DNA of 64,000 nt. It comes from Acinetobacter lwoffii (GTDB lineage: Bacteria; Pseudomonadota; Gammaproteobacteria; Pseudomonadales; Moraxellaceae). This document shows positions 1 through 8,712 of this stretch, one piece after another. Under the pieces are notes generated by a model. It was not told the DNA's origin. It made no database searches and saw only the letters and a program-made list of their open reading frames with translations. How positions within the stretch are numbered: the first letter of the stretch is position 1; each line of letters starts with the position of its first letter. The stretch covers positions 496,001 through 560,000 of the forward strand of contig NZ_CP077369.1 in assembly GCF_019048525.1 (NCBI RefSeq), read 5' to 3'. A program made the position numbers and the translations under genes.

Positions 1-227
1 TGTTCCTGTTGTTATTGCTGGTGATTATTAGTATCGCGATGTGGATTTTTGGCGATGGTGCAGGTACCACTTTACAGACTGCGACTGTGATCGTCTTTAT
101 TCTTTCTTTGATCGCAGGCTTTATGTTCTATAAGGACTTACCTGATTTTAAAATTTCAATGCAGGCATTCATGCAAACCCAAAAGAAATGGAAATGCCGT
201 GAATGTAATCATGAGTGGGAAATCTAA
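1..227 (+). CDS. C-terminal part of a small membrane protein (5' end outside the window)
   Basis: The reading frame is open from position 3 to the TAA at 225-227 with no stop before it, so the gene probably starts upstream of the window; a TTG at 9 is the first possible start inside it. The visible 72-74 residues hold two hydrophobic stretches (about residues 1-15 and 22-42) and then a polar tail ending in KWKCRECNHEWEI. The CxxC pair at the tail looks like half of a zinc ribbon or a metal or redox site. The family is not recognised and no function is assigned. A terminator follows directly. Confidence 0.6.
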   Translation, partial: FLLLLLVIISIAMWIFGDGAGTTLQTATVIVFILSLIAGFMFYKDLPDFKISMQAFMQTQKKWKCRECNHEWEI

Positions 228-253
228 TTTACCCTCCACCATATAATAAACAT

Positions 254-283
254 AAAAAAACCAGTCCTGAGGCTGGTTTTTTT
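254..283. terminator. Bidirectional intrinsic terminator
   Basis: An A-run, an imperfect stem with CCAG on the left and CTGG on the right, and a T-run lie between two genes whose 3' ends face each other. The A-run and T-run let it work in both directions, for the small membrane protein (+) and ettA (-). Confidence 0.8.
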
Positions 284-304
284 ATTTACAAAAGTCGGAG
301 ATGA

Positions 305-1966
305 TTAAACACCGATTTTGCGATATTTTTGACGCTTCGCTACAAGATCATCACCATCACGTTTACGGCGATATTCTTCGAATTCAGCATAGTTACCAGT
401 GAAGAATTCAGGTGTTTCACCTTCGAATGACAAGATGTGCGTTGCAATACGGTCTAGGAACCAACGGTCATGCGAGATCACCATCACAGTACCTGGGAAT
501 ACCAAAATGGCATCCTCAAGTGCACGCAAGGTTTCGATGTCCAAGTCGTTCGATGGTTCATCCAGCAAAATCACGTTTGCGCCCATTTGCAGGATTTTCG
601 CAAGTTGTAAACGGTTACGCTCACCACCTGATAATTGACCTACACGCTTTTGCTGATCCTGACCTTTAAAGTTAAAGCGACCGATATACGCACGAGATGC
701 AATTTCGTAATCACCAATCTTCAAGATATCTAAACCGCCAGAAACTTCTTCCCAAACGGTTTTGTTGTTATCTAAGGTGTCACGGATCTGACCGACATAA
801 GCCACTTTAACCGATTCACCCAGCGTTACCGTACCGGTATCTGGTTGCTGTTCGCCAGTCATCATACGGAATAGCGTGGTTTTACCCGCACCGTTCTCAC
901 CCACGATACCCACAATTGCAGCAGGTGGTACTGTGAACGTTAAATCTTTGTACAGTAAGCGATCACCAAACGATTTACTGATGCCTTCAACTTCTACAAC
1001 CTTGTTGCCCAGACGTGGGCCAGGTGGAATGTAGATTTCAGAAGTTTCGTTACGTTGCTGGAATTCGCGCGAGTTAAGCTCTTCAAAACGCTCCATACGC
1101 GCTTTGTTTTTCTTTTGCTGACCTTTGGCATTAGAACGAACCCATTCAAGTTCTTTTTTCAATGCTTTAGCAAAAGATTCTTCCTGCTTGTTCTCTTGCT
1201 CTAAACGGGCATTTTTCTGCTCAAGCCAAGAAGAGTAGTTACCTTGATACGGAATGCCCATACCACGGTCAAGCTCCAGAATCCATTCAGCAACGTTATC
1301 CAAGAAGTAACGGTCATGCGTAATAGCGACGATGGTACCCGGGAAGTCTTTCAAGAAACGTTCCAACCAAGATACAGATGAAGCATCTAAATGGTTCGTT
1401 GGTTCGTCTAGAAGTAACATATCTGGTTTAGACAGAAGTAATCGGCACAGCGCCACACGACGACGTTCACCACCTGAAAGCTTAGATACATCTGCATCCC
1501 AAGCAGGCAAGTTCAATGCTGCAGCTGCTTGATCCATCTGGTTCGCAAGGTTATGCGCATCCCAAGTCTGGATAATCGCTTCAAGCTTCTCTTGCTCTTT
1601 CGCAAGTGCATCGAAATCCGCATCTTCTGCTGCATATTCAGCAAAGACTTCATCCAGACGTGCCAAGGCATCAAGCGGTTCACGTAAACCATCTTCGACG
1701 TTACCACGAACGTCTTTAGTTTCATCTAAAGGTGGTTCTTGCTCAAGATAACCGATTTTTATACCCGGTTGCGCACGTGCTTCACCAGAGAAATCTTTAT
1801 CTACGCCCGCCATAATACGAAGCAAGGTAGATTTACCTGCACCGTTTAAACCAAGCACACCAATTTTAGCGCCTGGGAAAAATGATAAGGAGATGTCTTT
1901 CAGGATTTCGCGCTTAGGCGGAACCATCTTCGACACTCGGTTCATCGTGTAAATATATTGGGCCAC
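305..1966 (-). CDS. ettA: Energy-dependent translational throttle protein EttA (ABC-F ATPase)
   Basis: Soluble ABC-F protein that binds the ribosomal E site and gates entry into elongation according to the ATP/ADP ratio (known for E. coli EttA). Two ABC cassettes are visible: Walker A GLNGAGKS (about 39-46), signature LSGGE (163-167) and Walker B LLLDEP near 185; then a charged linker and a second set with GENGAGKT, LSGGERNR and VILLDEPSNDLD. The GTG start at 1966 is chosen over a TTG 45 bases upstream because GAGGAG lies six bases before it, and it gives 553 residues beginning (M)AQYIYTMNRV, matching the family N-terminus (E. coli 555 aa). Transcribed alone, divergent from metY. Confidence 0.95.
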   Translation of the reverse strand: MAQYIYTMNRVSKMVPPKREILKDISLSFFPGAKIGVLGLNGAGKSTLLRIMAGVDKDFSGEARAQPGIKIGYLEQEPPLDETKDVRGNVEDGLREPLDALARLDEVFAEYAAEDADFDALAKEQEKLEAIIQTWDAHNLANQMDQAAAALNLPAWDADVSKLSGGERRRVALCRLLLSKPDMLLLDEPTNHLDASSVSWLERFLKDFPGTIVAITHDRYFLDNVAEWILELDRGMGIPYQGNYSSWLEQKNARLEQENKQEESFAKALKKELEWVRSNAKGQQKKNKARMERFEELNSREFQQRNETSEIYIPPGPRLGNKVVEVEGISKSFGDRLLYKDLTFTVPPAAIVGIVGENGAGKTTLFRMMTGEQQPDTGTVTLGESVKVAYVGQIRDTLDNNKTVWEEVSGGLDILKIGDYEIASRAYIGRFNFKGQDQQKRVGQLSGGERNRLQLAKILQMGANVILLDEPSNDLDIETLRALEDAILVFPGTVMVISHDRWFLDRIATHILSFEGETPEFFTGNYAEFEEYRRKRDGDDLVAKRQKYRKIGV

Positions 1967-2172
1967 GTAGGACTCCTCAACTGAAAAACCAAATGGGGTT
2001 AAAACAACCACCCCAGCTCAAAAATGAGCGAAAAAATAATCGGCTATTATACGCAGAAAGCAGCAAAAACATAAGCCATTGCCATGAACTTGCATGCATT
2101 GTTACAAGTTTATTGCTGATGTTTTTTTAAACAACCATTTTCAGTAAAATAACCGGATTAAATCCAGACTGG

Positions 2173-2191
2173 TATATGAATATTTCATATA
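2173..2191. promoter_or_regulatory. Palindrome in the ettA-metY divergent region
   Basis: TATATGAA and TTCATATA form a perfect 8-bp inverted repeat with a 3-base spacer. An overlapping pair, ATGAATAT (2176-2183) and ATATTCAT (2189-2196), is also perfect with a 5-base spacer. The site is about 85 bases before metY and 210 before ettA. It resembles a regulator binding site; TGAA/TTCA half sites recall MetR, but the spacing is not the usual five bases. AT-richness makes chance palindromes more likely. Confidence 0.35.
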
Positions 2192-2274
2192 TTCATTTCA
2201 ATAAAATTGCACTTTTACTTATATGTAAAAATGCTACACTCAAGCCATAAGCTTAAACAAGAAGATCAAACAGA

Positions 2275-3552
2275 ATGAGTTATAAAGCAGAAACTTTAGC
2301 GATTCACGCAGGCTATACCCCCGAAGCAACCACTAAAGCAGTGGCTGTACCAATTTATCAAACCACATCTTATGCCTTTGACAATACACAACATGGGGCC
2401 GATTTGTTTGATTTAAAGGTACAGGGAAATATCTATACCCGGATTATGAACCCGACCACTGCAGTACTTGAACAACGTGTAGCAGCGCTTGAGGGTGGAA
2501 TTGGTGCACTGGCTTTGGCCTCTGGCATGGCTGCGATTACCTATGCAATTCAGACCATTGCTGAAGCTGGGGACAATATTGCTTCGGTATCGACGCTTTA
2601 CGGAGGTACCTATAATCTTTTTGCGCACACCCTGCCCAAACAAGGTATTGAAGTCCGTTTCTTTGATTATGAAAAACCGGAAAGTCTGCATGACCTGATT
2701 GATGAAAAAACCAAACTGGTTTTTGTGGAATCAATTGGTAACCCACTGGGTAATATTATTGATCTGGAAGAAATCTCTAAAATTGCGCACGAATATGGCG
2801 TGCCGGTCATTGTCGACAATACTGTTGCCACCCCAGTACTTCAAAAATCTTTCGATTTCGGTGCAGATATTATCGTGCATTCCCTGACCAAATATATCGG
2901 TGGTCATGGCAATTCCATTGGCGGCATCATTGTGGATAGCGGCAAATTCCCGTGGGGTAAATATCCTGAACGCTTCCCTGCCCTCAATACACCAGATCCA
3001 AGTTACCACGGCGTGAACTATGTTGAAGTTTTGGGGGAAGCAGCATATATCGCACGTGCGCGTGTAGTGCCGCTGCGTAATACCGGCGCTGCGATTAGTC
3101 CACAAAATGTGTTTCTGATTCTGCAAGGTCTGGAAACCTTAAGCCTGCGAATGGAACGTCATACCGAAAACGCACTGAAAGTCGCTGAATATCTGCAAAA
3201 ACATCCTAAAGTGAAATGGGTCAATTACGCTGGCCTGAAAGATCATCCACAGCATGCCTTGGCACAGAAATATGTGAAAGGTAAACCGTCTGCCATTCTG
3301 ACTTTCGGAGTGCAGCATGGCCTTGAAGGGGGCACACGTTTTATTGATGCCCTGCAACTGTTCACCCGTCTGGTCAATATCGGTGATGCCAAAAGTCTGG
3401 CCTGTCATCCTGCCACCACCACCCATCGTCAGCTGAATGCTGAAGAACTGAAATCTGCCGGTGTCAGTGAAGATATGGTACGACTTTCCATTGGAATTGA
3501 GCATATTGACGACCTGATTGCCGATCTGGAACAGGCATTGGCCGCCGTTTAA
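2275..3552 (+). CDS. metY: O-acetylhomoserine aminocarboxypropyltransferase (homocysteine synthase)
   Basis: PLP enzyme of the Cys/Met metabolism family that makes homocysteine from an acylhomoserine and sulfide in methionine synthesis; cytoplasmic. The 425 residues equal the length of Pseudomonas MetY. The N-terminal ETLAIHAGY and AVAVPIYQTTSY blocks, the LASGMAAI loop and the PLP-binding lysine in VHSLTKYIGGHG (Lys206) are all present. Hom, which feeds the same homoserine pool, is elsewhere in the window. It is a single-gene unit with its own terminator and a palindrome upstream. MetZ (O-succinylhomoserine sulfhydrylase) is a close relative, but the length and the KVQGNIYTRIMNPT segment favour MetY. 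Confidence 0.92.
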   Translation: MSYKAETLAIHAGYTPEATTKAVAVPIYQTTSYAFDNTQHGADLFDLKVQGNIYTRIMNPTTAVLEQRVAALEGGIGALALASGMAAITYAIQTIAEAGDNIASVSTLYGGTYNLFAHTLPKQGIEVRFFDYEKPESLHDLIDEKTKLVFVESIGNPLGNIIDLEEISKIAHEYGVPVIVDNTVATPVLQKSFDFGADIIVHSLTKYIGGHGNSIGGIIVDSGKFPWGKYPERFPALNTPDPSYHGVNYVEVLGEAAYIARARVVPLRNTGAAISPQNVFLILQGLETLSLRMERHTENALKVAEYLQKHPKVKWVNYAGLKDHPQHALAQKYVKGKPSAILTFGVQHGLEGGTRFIDALQLFTRLVNIGDAKSLACHPATTTHRQLNAEELKSAGVSEDMVRLSIGIEHIDDLIADLEQALAAV

Positions 3553-3574
3553 AGCAGTGCTTAGAACTGACCCG

Positions 3575-3605
3575 AAACCTCATCATTTCTGATGAGGTTT
3601 TTTAT
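3575..3605 (+). terminator. Intrinsic terminator of metY
   Basis: A perfect 11-bp stem (AAACCTCATCA, loop TTTC, TGATGAGGTTT) runs into a T-run 23 bases after the metY stop. Confidence 0.92.
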
Positions 3606-3848
3606 TTATTTTCTAAAACAGCCACTTGCTTTGCTTTTTATTTTCATGATAAAAGTTAAATGAAATAGCGAACACAAATAGAGCAATTACTCTAATTTTT
3701 ATTTTAATTTCAATAATTTAATGTATAGATTTTCCTGAAGAATTAGTTATCATATCCATACTCACCTTCGCTCTCGTCTTCTGTTAGAGCGCCATAGACC
3801 TTTAATAAAAATAATTTGAACGCAGACTTCAAATTAGGGATAACAAAC

Positions 3849-4736
3849 GTGAAAACTAGACTACTCAAACAACTGGAAAAGTGTGTTGCAGGTAAAACCG
3901 TGCTGATTACTGGTGCATCCAGCGGTATTGGCCTAACCACAGCACATCAATTGGCCGATGCAGGTGCCCATGTTTTACTGGTAGCCCGCACACAAGAAAC
4001 CCTAGAACAAGTAAAATCAGAAATTGAAGCCAAAGGCGGCAAAGCCTCGATATTTCCATGTGATTTAAATGATATGGAAGCCATTGATGAAGTCTCCAAA
4101 CAGATCATTGCTTCAGTCGACCATATCGATATTCTGATCAATAATGCAGGACGTTCGATTCGCCGTGCGGTACATGAGTCAGTGGATCGTTTCCATGATT
4201 TTGAACGTACCATGCAGCTGAATTATTTTGGCGCGGTGCGTCTGGTCATGAATATCCTGCCACAAATGATGATTCGCCGTGCAGGTCATATTATCAATAT
4301 CAGTTCAATTGGCGTACTGGCTAACGCCACCCGTTTTTCGGCCTATGTTGCCTCAAAAGCAGCATTAGATGCCTTTAGTCGCTGCCTGTCTGCAGAAGTA
4401 CATTCGCACAAAATTGCAATCACCTCGATCTACATGCCTTTGGTACGCACCCCGATGATTGCACCGACCAAAATCTATAAATATGTACCGACACTTTCTC
4501 CGGAACAGGCGGCTGACCTGATTGCCTATGCGATTGTGAAACGTCCGAAGAAAGTCGCCACCGGTTTGGGTCGTCTGGCATCGATCACCTACTCAATAGC
4601 CCCAGATATTAACAACGTGTTGATGTCGATTGGTTATAACCTGTTCCCAAGTTCAAGTGCCTCTGTGGGACAACCACAAAAACTGAACCTGGTACAAAAA
4701 GCATATGCGCGTCTGTTCCCGGGCGAACACTGGTAA
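3849..4736 (+). CDS. acr1: Fatty acyl-CoA reductase Acr1 (short-chain dehydrogenase family)
   Basis: NADPH-dependent reductase that converts long-chain acyl-CoA to the fatty aldehyde, the first step of wax ester synthesis in Acinetobacter. The sequence matches my memory of A. baylyi Acr1 over long blocks (RTMQLNYFGAVRLV, ISSIGVLANATRFSAYVASK, YARLFPGEHW). Rossmann motif TGASSGIG at 21-28, NNAG at 98-101, and catalytic Ser152/153, Tyr166 and Lys170 are visible. The GTG at 3849 gives 295 residues, the Acr1 length, and has a weak AGGGA upstream; a TTG at 3816 would add 11 residues. Single-gene unit with its own terminator. The wax ester synthase is not in the window. Confidence 0.9.
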   Translation: MKTRLLKQLEKCVAGKTVLITGASSGIGLTTAHQLADAGAHVLLVARTQETLEQVKSEIEAKGGKASIFPCDLNDMEAIDEVSKQIIASVDHIDILINNAGRSIRRAVHESVDRFHDFERTMQLNYFGAVRLVMNILPQMMIRRAGHIINISSIGVLANATRFSAYVASKAALDAFSRCLSAEVHSHKIAITSIYMPLVRTPMIAPTKIYKYVPTLSPEQAADLIAYAIVKRPKKVATGLGRLASITYSIAPDINNVLMSIGYNLFPSSSASVGQPQKLNLVQKAYARLFPGEHW

Positions 4737-4767
4737 TTTTTACTGGAATAATTTCCTGAAAATACAG

Positions 4768-4789
4768 GCCGCCTACCGGGCGGCTTTTT
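4768..4789 (+). terminator. Intrinsic terminator of acr1
   Basis: GCCGCC, loop TACCG, GGCGGC and a short T-run, 32 bases after the acr1 stop. Confidence 0.85.
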
Positions 4790-4908
4790 AATGCTTCAGT
4801 CTTGAAACATCCAGATCAAAGCCGGTGATTCTGATGTATACACGACACAGCCTGTCCTGTCGATACAGATTTTTGTCGCAAATGCTGCGAGATCACGTAC
4901 ACTATCAG

Positions 4909-4937
4909 CGGATATTTCCTATCCGTATTTTTATATT
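4909..4937 (+). promoter_or_regulatory. Terminator-like hairpin just upstream of hisIE
   Basis: CGGATA, loop TTTCC, TATCCG, followed by a T-rich tract, ending about 25 bases before the hisIE start. In shape it could be an intrinsic terminator or attenuator in the 5' leader. No His-rich leader peptide is visible. It might instead be a weak second terminator for acr1 with the hisIE promoter overlapping it. Confidence 0.4.
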
Positions 4938-4961
4938 TTGATTGAAATGATGGAAACCCTT

Positions 4962-5744
4962 ATGAATAACGCGCAATGGCTCGATGAAGTAAAATTTAAC
5001 GAACAAGGATTAGTCCCTGCCATTGCCCAGCATCATCAAACTGGTCGTGTGTTGATGGTGGCCTGGATGAACCGTGAAGCCTTGGCTTTAACTGCCGAAA
5101 AAAATCAGGCAGTGTATTTCTCCCGTTCACGCAACAAGTTATGGCATAAGGGCGAAGAATCAGGACATTTTCAGACCGTACATGAAATCCGTCTGGACTG
5201 TGATGCCGATGTGATTGTGCTGCAAATTGAACAGCATGGTGGCATTGCCTGCCATACTGGCCGTGAATCATGCTTCTATCGCAAGCTCACGCCAAATGGC
5301 TGGGAAATTGTCGATGCACAGTTGAAAGACCCGTCTGCGATTTATGGTGAAAAATCCACAAATCCGCATACGCTGGCGATGGAAGCATCAACCGTTCAAT
5401 CAGAACAGGTTGAAGTCCTGTCTTATCTGGGCCAAATGATGGCAGAACGCAAACAGGCTGATCCAGATTCATCTTATGTGGCCAAGCTGTACCATAAAGG
5501 CTTGAACAAGATTTTAGAAAAAGTCGGCGAAGAAAGCTTTGAAACTGTGCTGGCAGCCAAAGACTTTGATCAGGATGCTTCCGCAGACCATAAAAATGAT
5601 CTGATCTATGAAGTGGCAGATCTGTGGTTCCATACCATCGTGATGCTGGGTTATTTCGACCTGGATGTGCAATTGGTACTCAATGAACTGGCTCGTCGCC
5701 AAGGCTTGTCCGGCCTGGTTGAAAAAGCCAATCGTCAGCATTAA
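4962..5744 (+). CDS. hisIE: Bifunctional phosphoribosyl-AMP cyclohydrolase / phosphoribosyl-ATP pyrophosphohydrolase
   Basis: Catalyses steps two and three of histidine synthesis. The N-terminal HisI half carries [15 protein letters not shown], the metal site DCDAD (79-83) and the zinc cysteines of CHTGRESC (98 and 104). The C-terminal HisE half (from about residue 130) has the all-alpha pattern with KVGEESFE and YEVADLWFH. The ATG at 4962 gives 260 residues beginning [10 protein letters not shown]; in-frame starts at 4938, 4947 and 4950 would add a few residues and cannot be excluded. No other his gene is in the window. The helicase gene starts three bases after the stop, so the two may be cotranscribed. 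Confidence 0.93.
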   Translation: MNNAQWLDEVKFNEQGLVPAIAQHHQTGRVLMVAWMNREALALTAEKNQAVYFSRSRNKLWHKGEESGHFQTVHEIRLDCDADVIVLQIEQHGGIACHTGRESCFYRKLTPNGWEIVDAQLKDPSAIYGEKSTNPHTLAMEASTVQSEQVEVLSYLGQMMAERKQADPDSSYVAKLYHKGLNKILEKVGEESFETVLAAKDFDQDASADHKNDLIYEVADLWFHTIVMLGYFDLDVQLVLNELARRQGLSGLVEKANRQH

Positions 5745-5747
5745 GTC

Positions 5748-7262
5748 TTGAATTCATCTGTGTCTGATTTAAAAAAACCGACCGCGACCTATGAGCAGGC
5801 GACTGCTATTGATAACGCACGTCTGGGCAAATCCTTTAAGGTGATTGCCTATGCGGGCACAGGTAAAACCACCACCCTGCAAATGATCAGTGATGCCATG
5901 CCGCAAAGACGTGGCATGTATCTGGCTTTTAACAAGGCCATTGCCAGTGAAGCGCAAGCCAAATTTCACCGGGGTGTCGATTGCCGTACTTTTCACTCGC
6001 TGGCGTTTCGCAGTGTTCCACGTGGAGTCACCGACAAACTGCGTCTGCCACGCTTGAGTCCAAGTTTTATTGCCAAAGAATACCGGCTTGAACCGATGAC
6101 CATGCGCCGTATGATGGGCGGAAGATATGAAAAATATGTCTTGATGCCTTCGCGTCTGGCGAGTTTAGTCGCCAATGCTGTCGGTTATTTCTGCTCGACC
6201 AGTTCGCAATACCCTGCCCCACGGCATATTCAGGCACCAAGCTGGCTGCATCCAGATGATATCGAGACCTTGCAGCAGAAGCTTTATCCGGCAGTCGAAC
6301 GGCGCTGGCTAGAGTCGATTGATCCAAATCATCAGGCCGGCATTGGTCATGACATTTACCTGAAACTCTGGGCACTGTCTGAGCCGAATATTCCGGCCGA
6401 TTATGTGCTATTCGATGAAGCTCAGGATGCCGATCCCTTAATGCTGGGAATTCTACTGAAACAGCGCAGCACCCAAGTGATTTATGTCGGAGATGCGCAT
6501 CAGCAGATCTATGCCTGGCGCGGTGCAGTCAATGCCATGCAGCAACTGCCTCTGCCTGAATCACGTCTGACCACCTCATTTCGTTTTGGTCCTGAAATTG
6601 CCCTGAATGCCAATGCCATTTTAGGTGCCCTCAATGAGACTGTGCCTTTGCTGGGCAATCCGTTGTTAGATTCTAAAGTCGTGAATAAACCGCATACCAA
6701 AATGCGTGATGCAATTTTATGTCGGACCAATGCCCGGGCCATGGAATTGCTACTGGCCGGACTGGTACGCGGTGACAAAGTCAGCCTGCAAGCCGATCAC
6801 GTCAAACTGAATCGTTTTGTCGATGCGGCTGCCATGCTGAAACAGGGCAAACGTGTGGTTGATGTGCCGGAACTGGCCTGGTTTAACTCCTGGCATGATG
6901 TCCATGAATACTGTGAAACTAATGAAGGCAGTGACATCAAGCCACTGGTCAAACTGGTGGACGAACATGGCACCGATCCGCTGAAAAAAGCTCTGGCTAA
7001 AATCACACCAATTGCCCAGGCCGACTATATTATTTCCACGGCACACAAGGCCAAAGGTCTGGAATGGGATCGGGTTCATATTGAAGATGACTATCAGTTT
7101 AAGCTGAATGAAAAAGACCATAAAATTAGTGATGAAGAATTAAGATTACTTTACGTGGCCTGTACACGTGCTAAAGTGAGTTTAAATATTCATCACATTT
7201 ATGACCTGATTCAGCAATTGAAGATCAAAATGCCGCAGTCGCTTCGGCAGGCAGTCGGTTAA
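5748..7262 (+). CDS. Compact UvrD/Rep-like superfamily 1 DNA helicase
   Basis: ATP-dependent 3'-5' DNA helicase by family. All core motifs can be read in order: Walker A AGTGKTT (36-42), Ia (YLAFNKAIA, TFHSLAF), Walker B LFDEAQD (222-227), motif III GDAHQQIYAWRGA (248-260), IV TTSFRFGPEI, V STAHKAKGLEWD and VI RLLYVACTRAK. At 504 residues it is much shorter than UvrD or Rep (about 670-720), with reduced 1B/2B insertions, closer in size to FBH1-type or Gabija GajB helicases. The TTG at 5748 is three bases after hisIE; a GTG at 5760 is the alternative and neither has a clear Shine-Dalgarno site. An ATPase gene follows after 41 bases, suggesting a two-gene unit. Substrate and role are unknown. 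Confidence 0.85.
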   Translation: MNSSVSDLKKPTATYEQATAIDNARLGKSFKVIAYAGTGKTTTLQMISDAMPQRRGMYLAFNKAIASEAQAKFHRGVDCRTFHSLAFRSVPRGVTDKLRLPRLSPSFIAKEYRLEPMTMRRMMGGRYEKYVLMPSRLASLVANAVGYFCSTSSQYPAPRHIQAPSWLHPDDIETLQQKLYPAVERRWLESIDPNHQAGIGHDIYLKLWALSEPNIPADYVLFDEAQDADPLMLGILLKQRSTQVIYVGDAHQQIYAWRGAVNAMQQLPLPESRLTTSFRFGPEIALNANAILGALNETVPLLGNPLLDSKVVNKPHTKMRDAILCRTNARAMELLLAGLVRGDKVSLQADHVKLNRFVDAAAMLKQGKRVVDVPELAWFNSWHDVHEYCETNEGSDIKPLVKLVDEHGTDPLKKALAKITPIAQADYIISTAHKAKGLEWDRVHIEDDYQFKLNEKDHKISDEELRLLYVACTRAKVSLNIHHIYDLIQQLKIKMPQSLRQAVG

Positions 7263-7303
7263 GGTGCATGGCATGGATGTAAACATCATAGGACAGGTGA
7301 TCT

Positions 7304-8685
7304 ATGCACATCCAAGCGCTTCAACTGAAACATACCCTGCATTTTTTCGACATTCAGCTTCAGTTTAATTATCCGCAATGCCCGGTTACCTTGATTCTGG
7401 GCAATCAGGGAACTGGCAAAACTACGCTTTTACGTTTTAGCTATCAGGCATTGACCTGGTTTGCAGCCCGTTATCGTGATAGCCGTGCTGCGGGTCTGGT
7501 GATGCAAGATCAGGACATCATGCAAAACCGGCTGCAATCCAAAATCGATATCCAGATTGGTTTTCCTGAAGAGATGGGCAGCTTGCCAGAATCCAGTCAG
7601 TCTGAGCCTGCGAACCTACAAAGCTGTTCATGGCAAATCTACAAGACTTTAAACAGTCAGGGGCTGGGTTTTAGCAAAGCAGAAACCTCACAGCTTGAAA
7701 GTGTGCTCAGCTTGTATCAGAAAGCCCGCTTGCACGATCCCCTGCTCGGCTTGCCCCTGATTGCCTATTATCCTGCTGAACGTTTTACCAATGAAGTCAA
7801 TCTGCTCAACAAAAATAACCCGGCCATTCTCCAGTCCGCACATGCTTATGAAATCACTGCGATTCCTTTCACCACCTTTGCCCGTTTTTTGAATGGTTTC
7901 GTGAAATCAGTGATATTGAAAATGCGCAAAGTGCTAAGCTTATGGATCAGATTTTGGCGCGTGCCTTACAGCAGCCAGAGGATATTCGCGGAGATGAACT
8001 GGCCCGGCAGATCGAGAAAGCCCAGGCACATCTGCATGCACCAAATCTCGCCGCTTTAAAACAGGCGTTGTCACTGATCCTGCCAGAAGTCAGCCAGATT
8101 TATTTAAAATATCAGCCCAAGCTGCAACTGATGGTAACCTATCAGCAACAGACCTTTAGCTTCCAGCAACTGCCCAACAGTATCCGCAACTGGATTGCGC
8201 TGGTGGGTGATATTGTGCGGCGTCTTTGTCTATTGAATCCCAATAGTTTATTTCCATGTCAGGAAGGTACAGGTGTTTTACTGATTGATGCGATTGATCA
8301 TCAACTGGATCAGGAGATGGCAGCAGTAATCCTGTCACGCCTGCATCAGGCTTTTCCTAACTTGCAGATTATTGCAACCGGCAACCGGCCTGAATTACTA
8401 GAACAGGCGCAAGGCTTTCAATGTCTGAAACTGGAAAATAAACAGCTGCACCCCATTCATCTTGAAAGTATGAAAACCCAGTTTGATCAGATCTACGCAG
8501 AGCTGGAATTGCAGCGAAATAAAGACCTATCTTCCGAAGATACTTTATTGGAAACGGTCACCGAACCCGTCACACTGCTTGCAGTATTGCAAATGATCCG
8601 GGAACAGCTCAATCCGGAACAGCAACAAGAATTGCTCGCTTTACTTGCTCAGGAGCATCATCCGACGCTACCTCAGTCGCTCTAA
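7304..8685 (+). pseudogene. AAA/SMC-like ATPase, split by a -1 frameshift at a T6 run
   Basis: Two overlapping frames (7304-8059 and 7942-8685) make one protein of about 460 residues if one base is added in the T-run at 7885-7890: ARF then continues FEWFREISDIENAQ, a conserved block of OLD/RecF/PtuA-like ATPases. Walker A GNQGTGKTT (33-41) is intact. Downstream motifs are degenerate: the ABC signature position reads LPNSI where relatives have LSDGE, Walker B reads VLLIDAID with Ala (codon 8290-8292) in place of the catalytic Glu, and the switch-His region reads IATGNRP instead of a THS-type motif. The break lies on T TTT TTG, a canonical -1 slippery heptamer, so recoding, phase variation, true decay or a sequencing error are all possible. 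Without recoding the product is 251 residues. Likely unit with the helicase. Confidence 0.75.
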
Positions 8686-8712
8686 ACAGATTCAAAAAAA
8701 TAAGAGCGACTG
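8674..8712 (+). terminator. Inverted repeat over the 3' end of the ATPase gene
   Basis: CAGTCGCTCT (8674-8683) and AGAGCGACTG (8703-8712) are perfect 10-bp arms with a 19-base A-rich loop, and the left arm overlaps the last codons. The T content after the right arm is low (TTTGAG), so this is a weak terminator or an mRNA-stabilising stem rather than a clear terminator. Confidence 0.45.

Noticed and set aside
5748..8685. Known Gabija defence system
   Set aside because: Gene order is reversed and the ATPase gene shows no TOPRIM nuclease domain in either frame.
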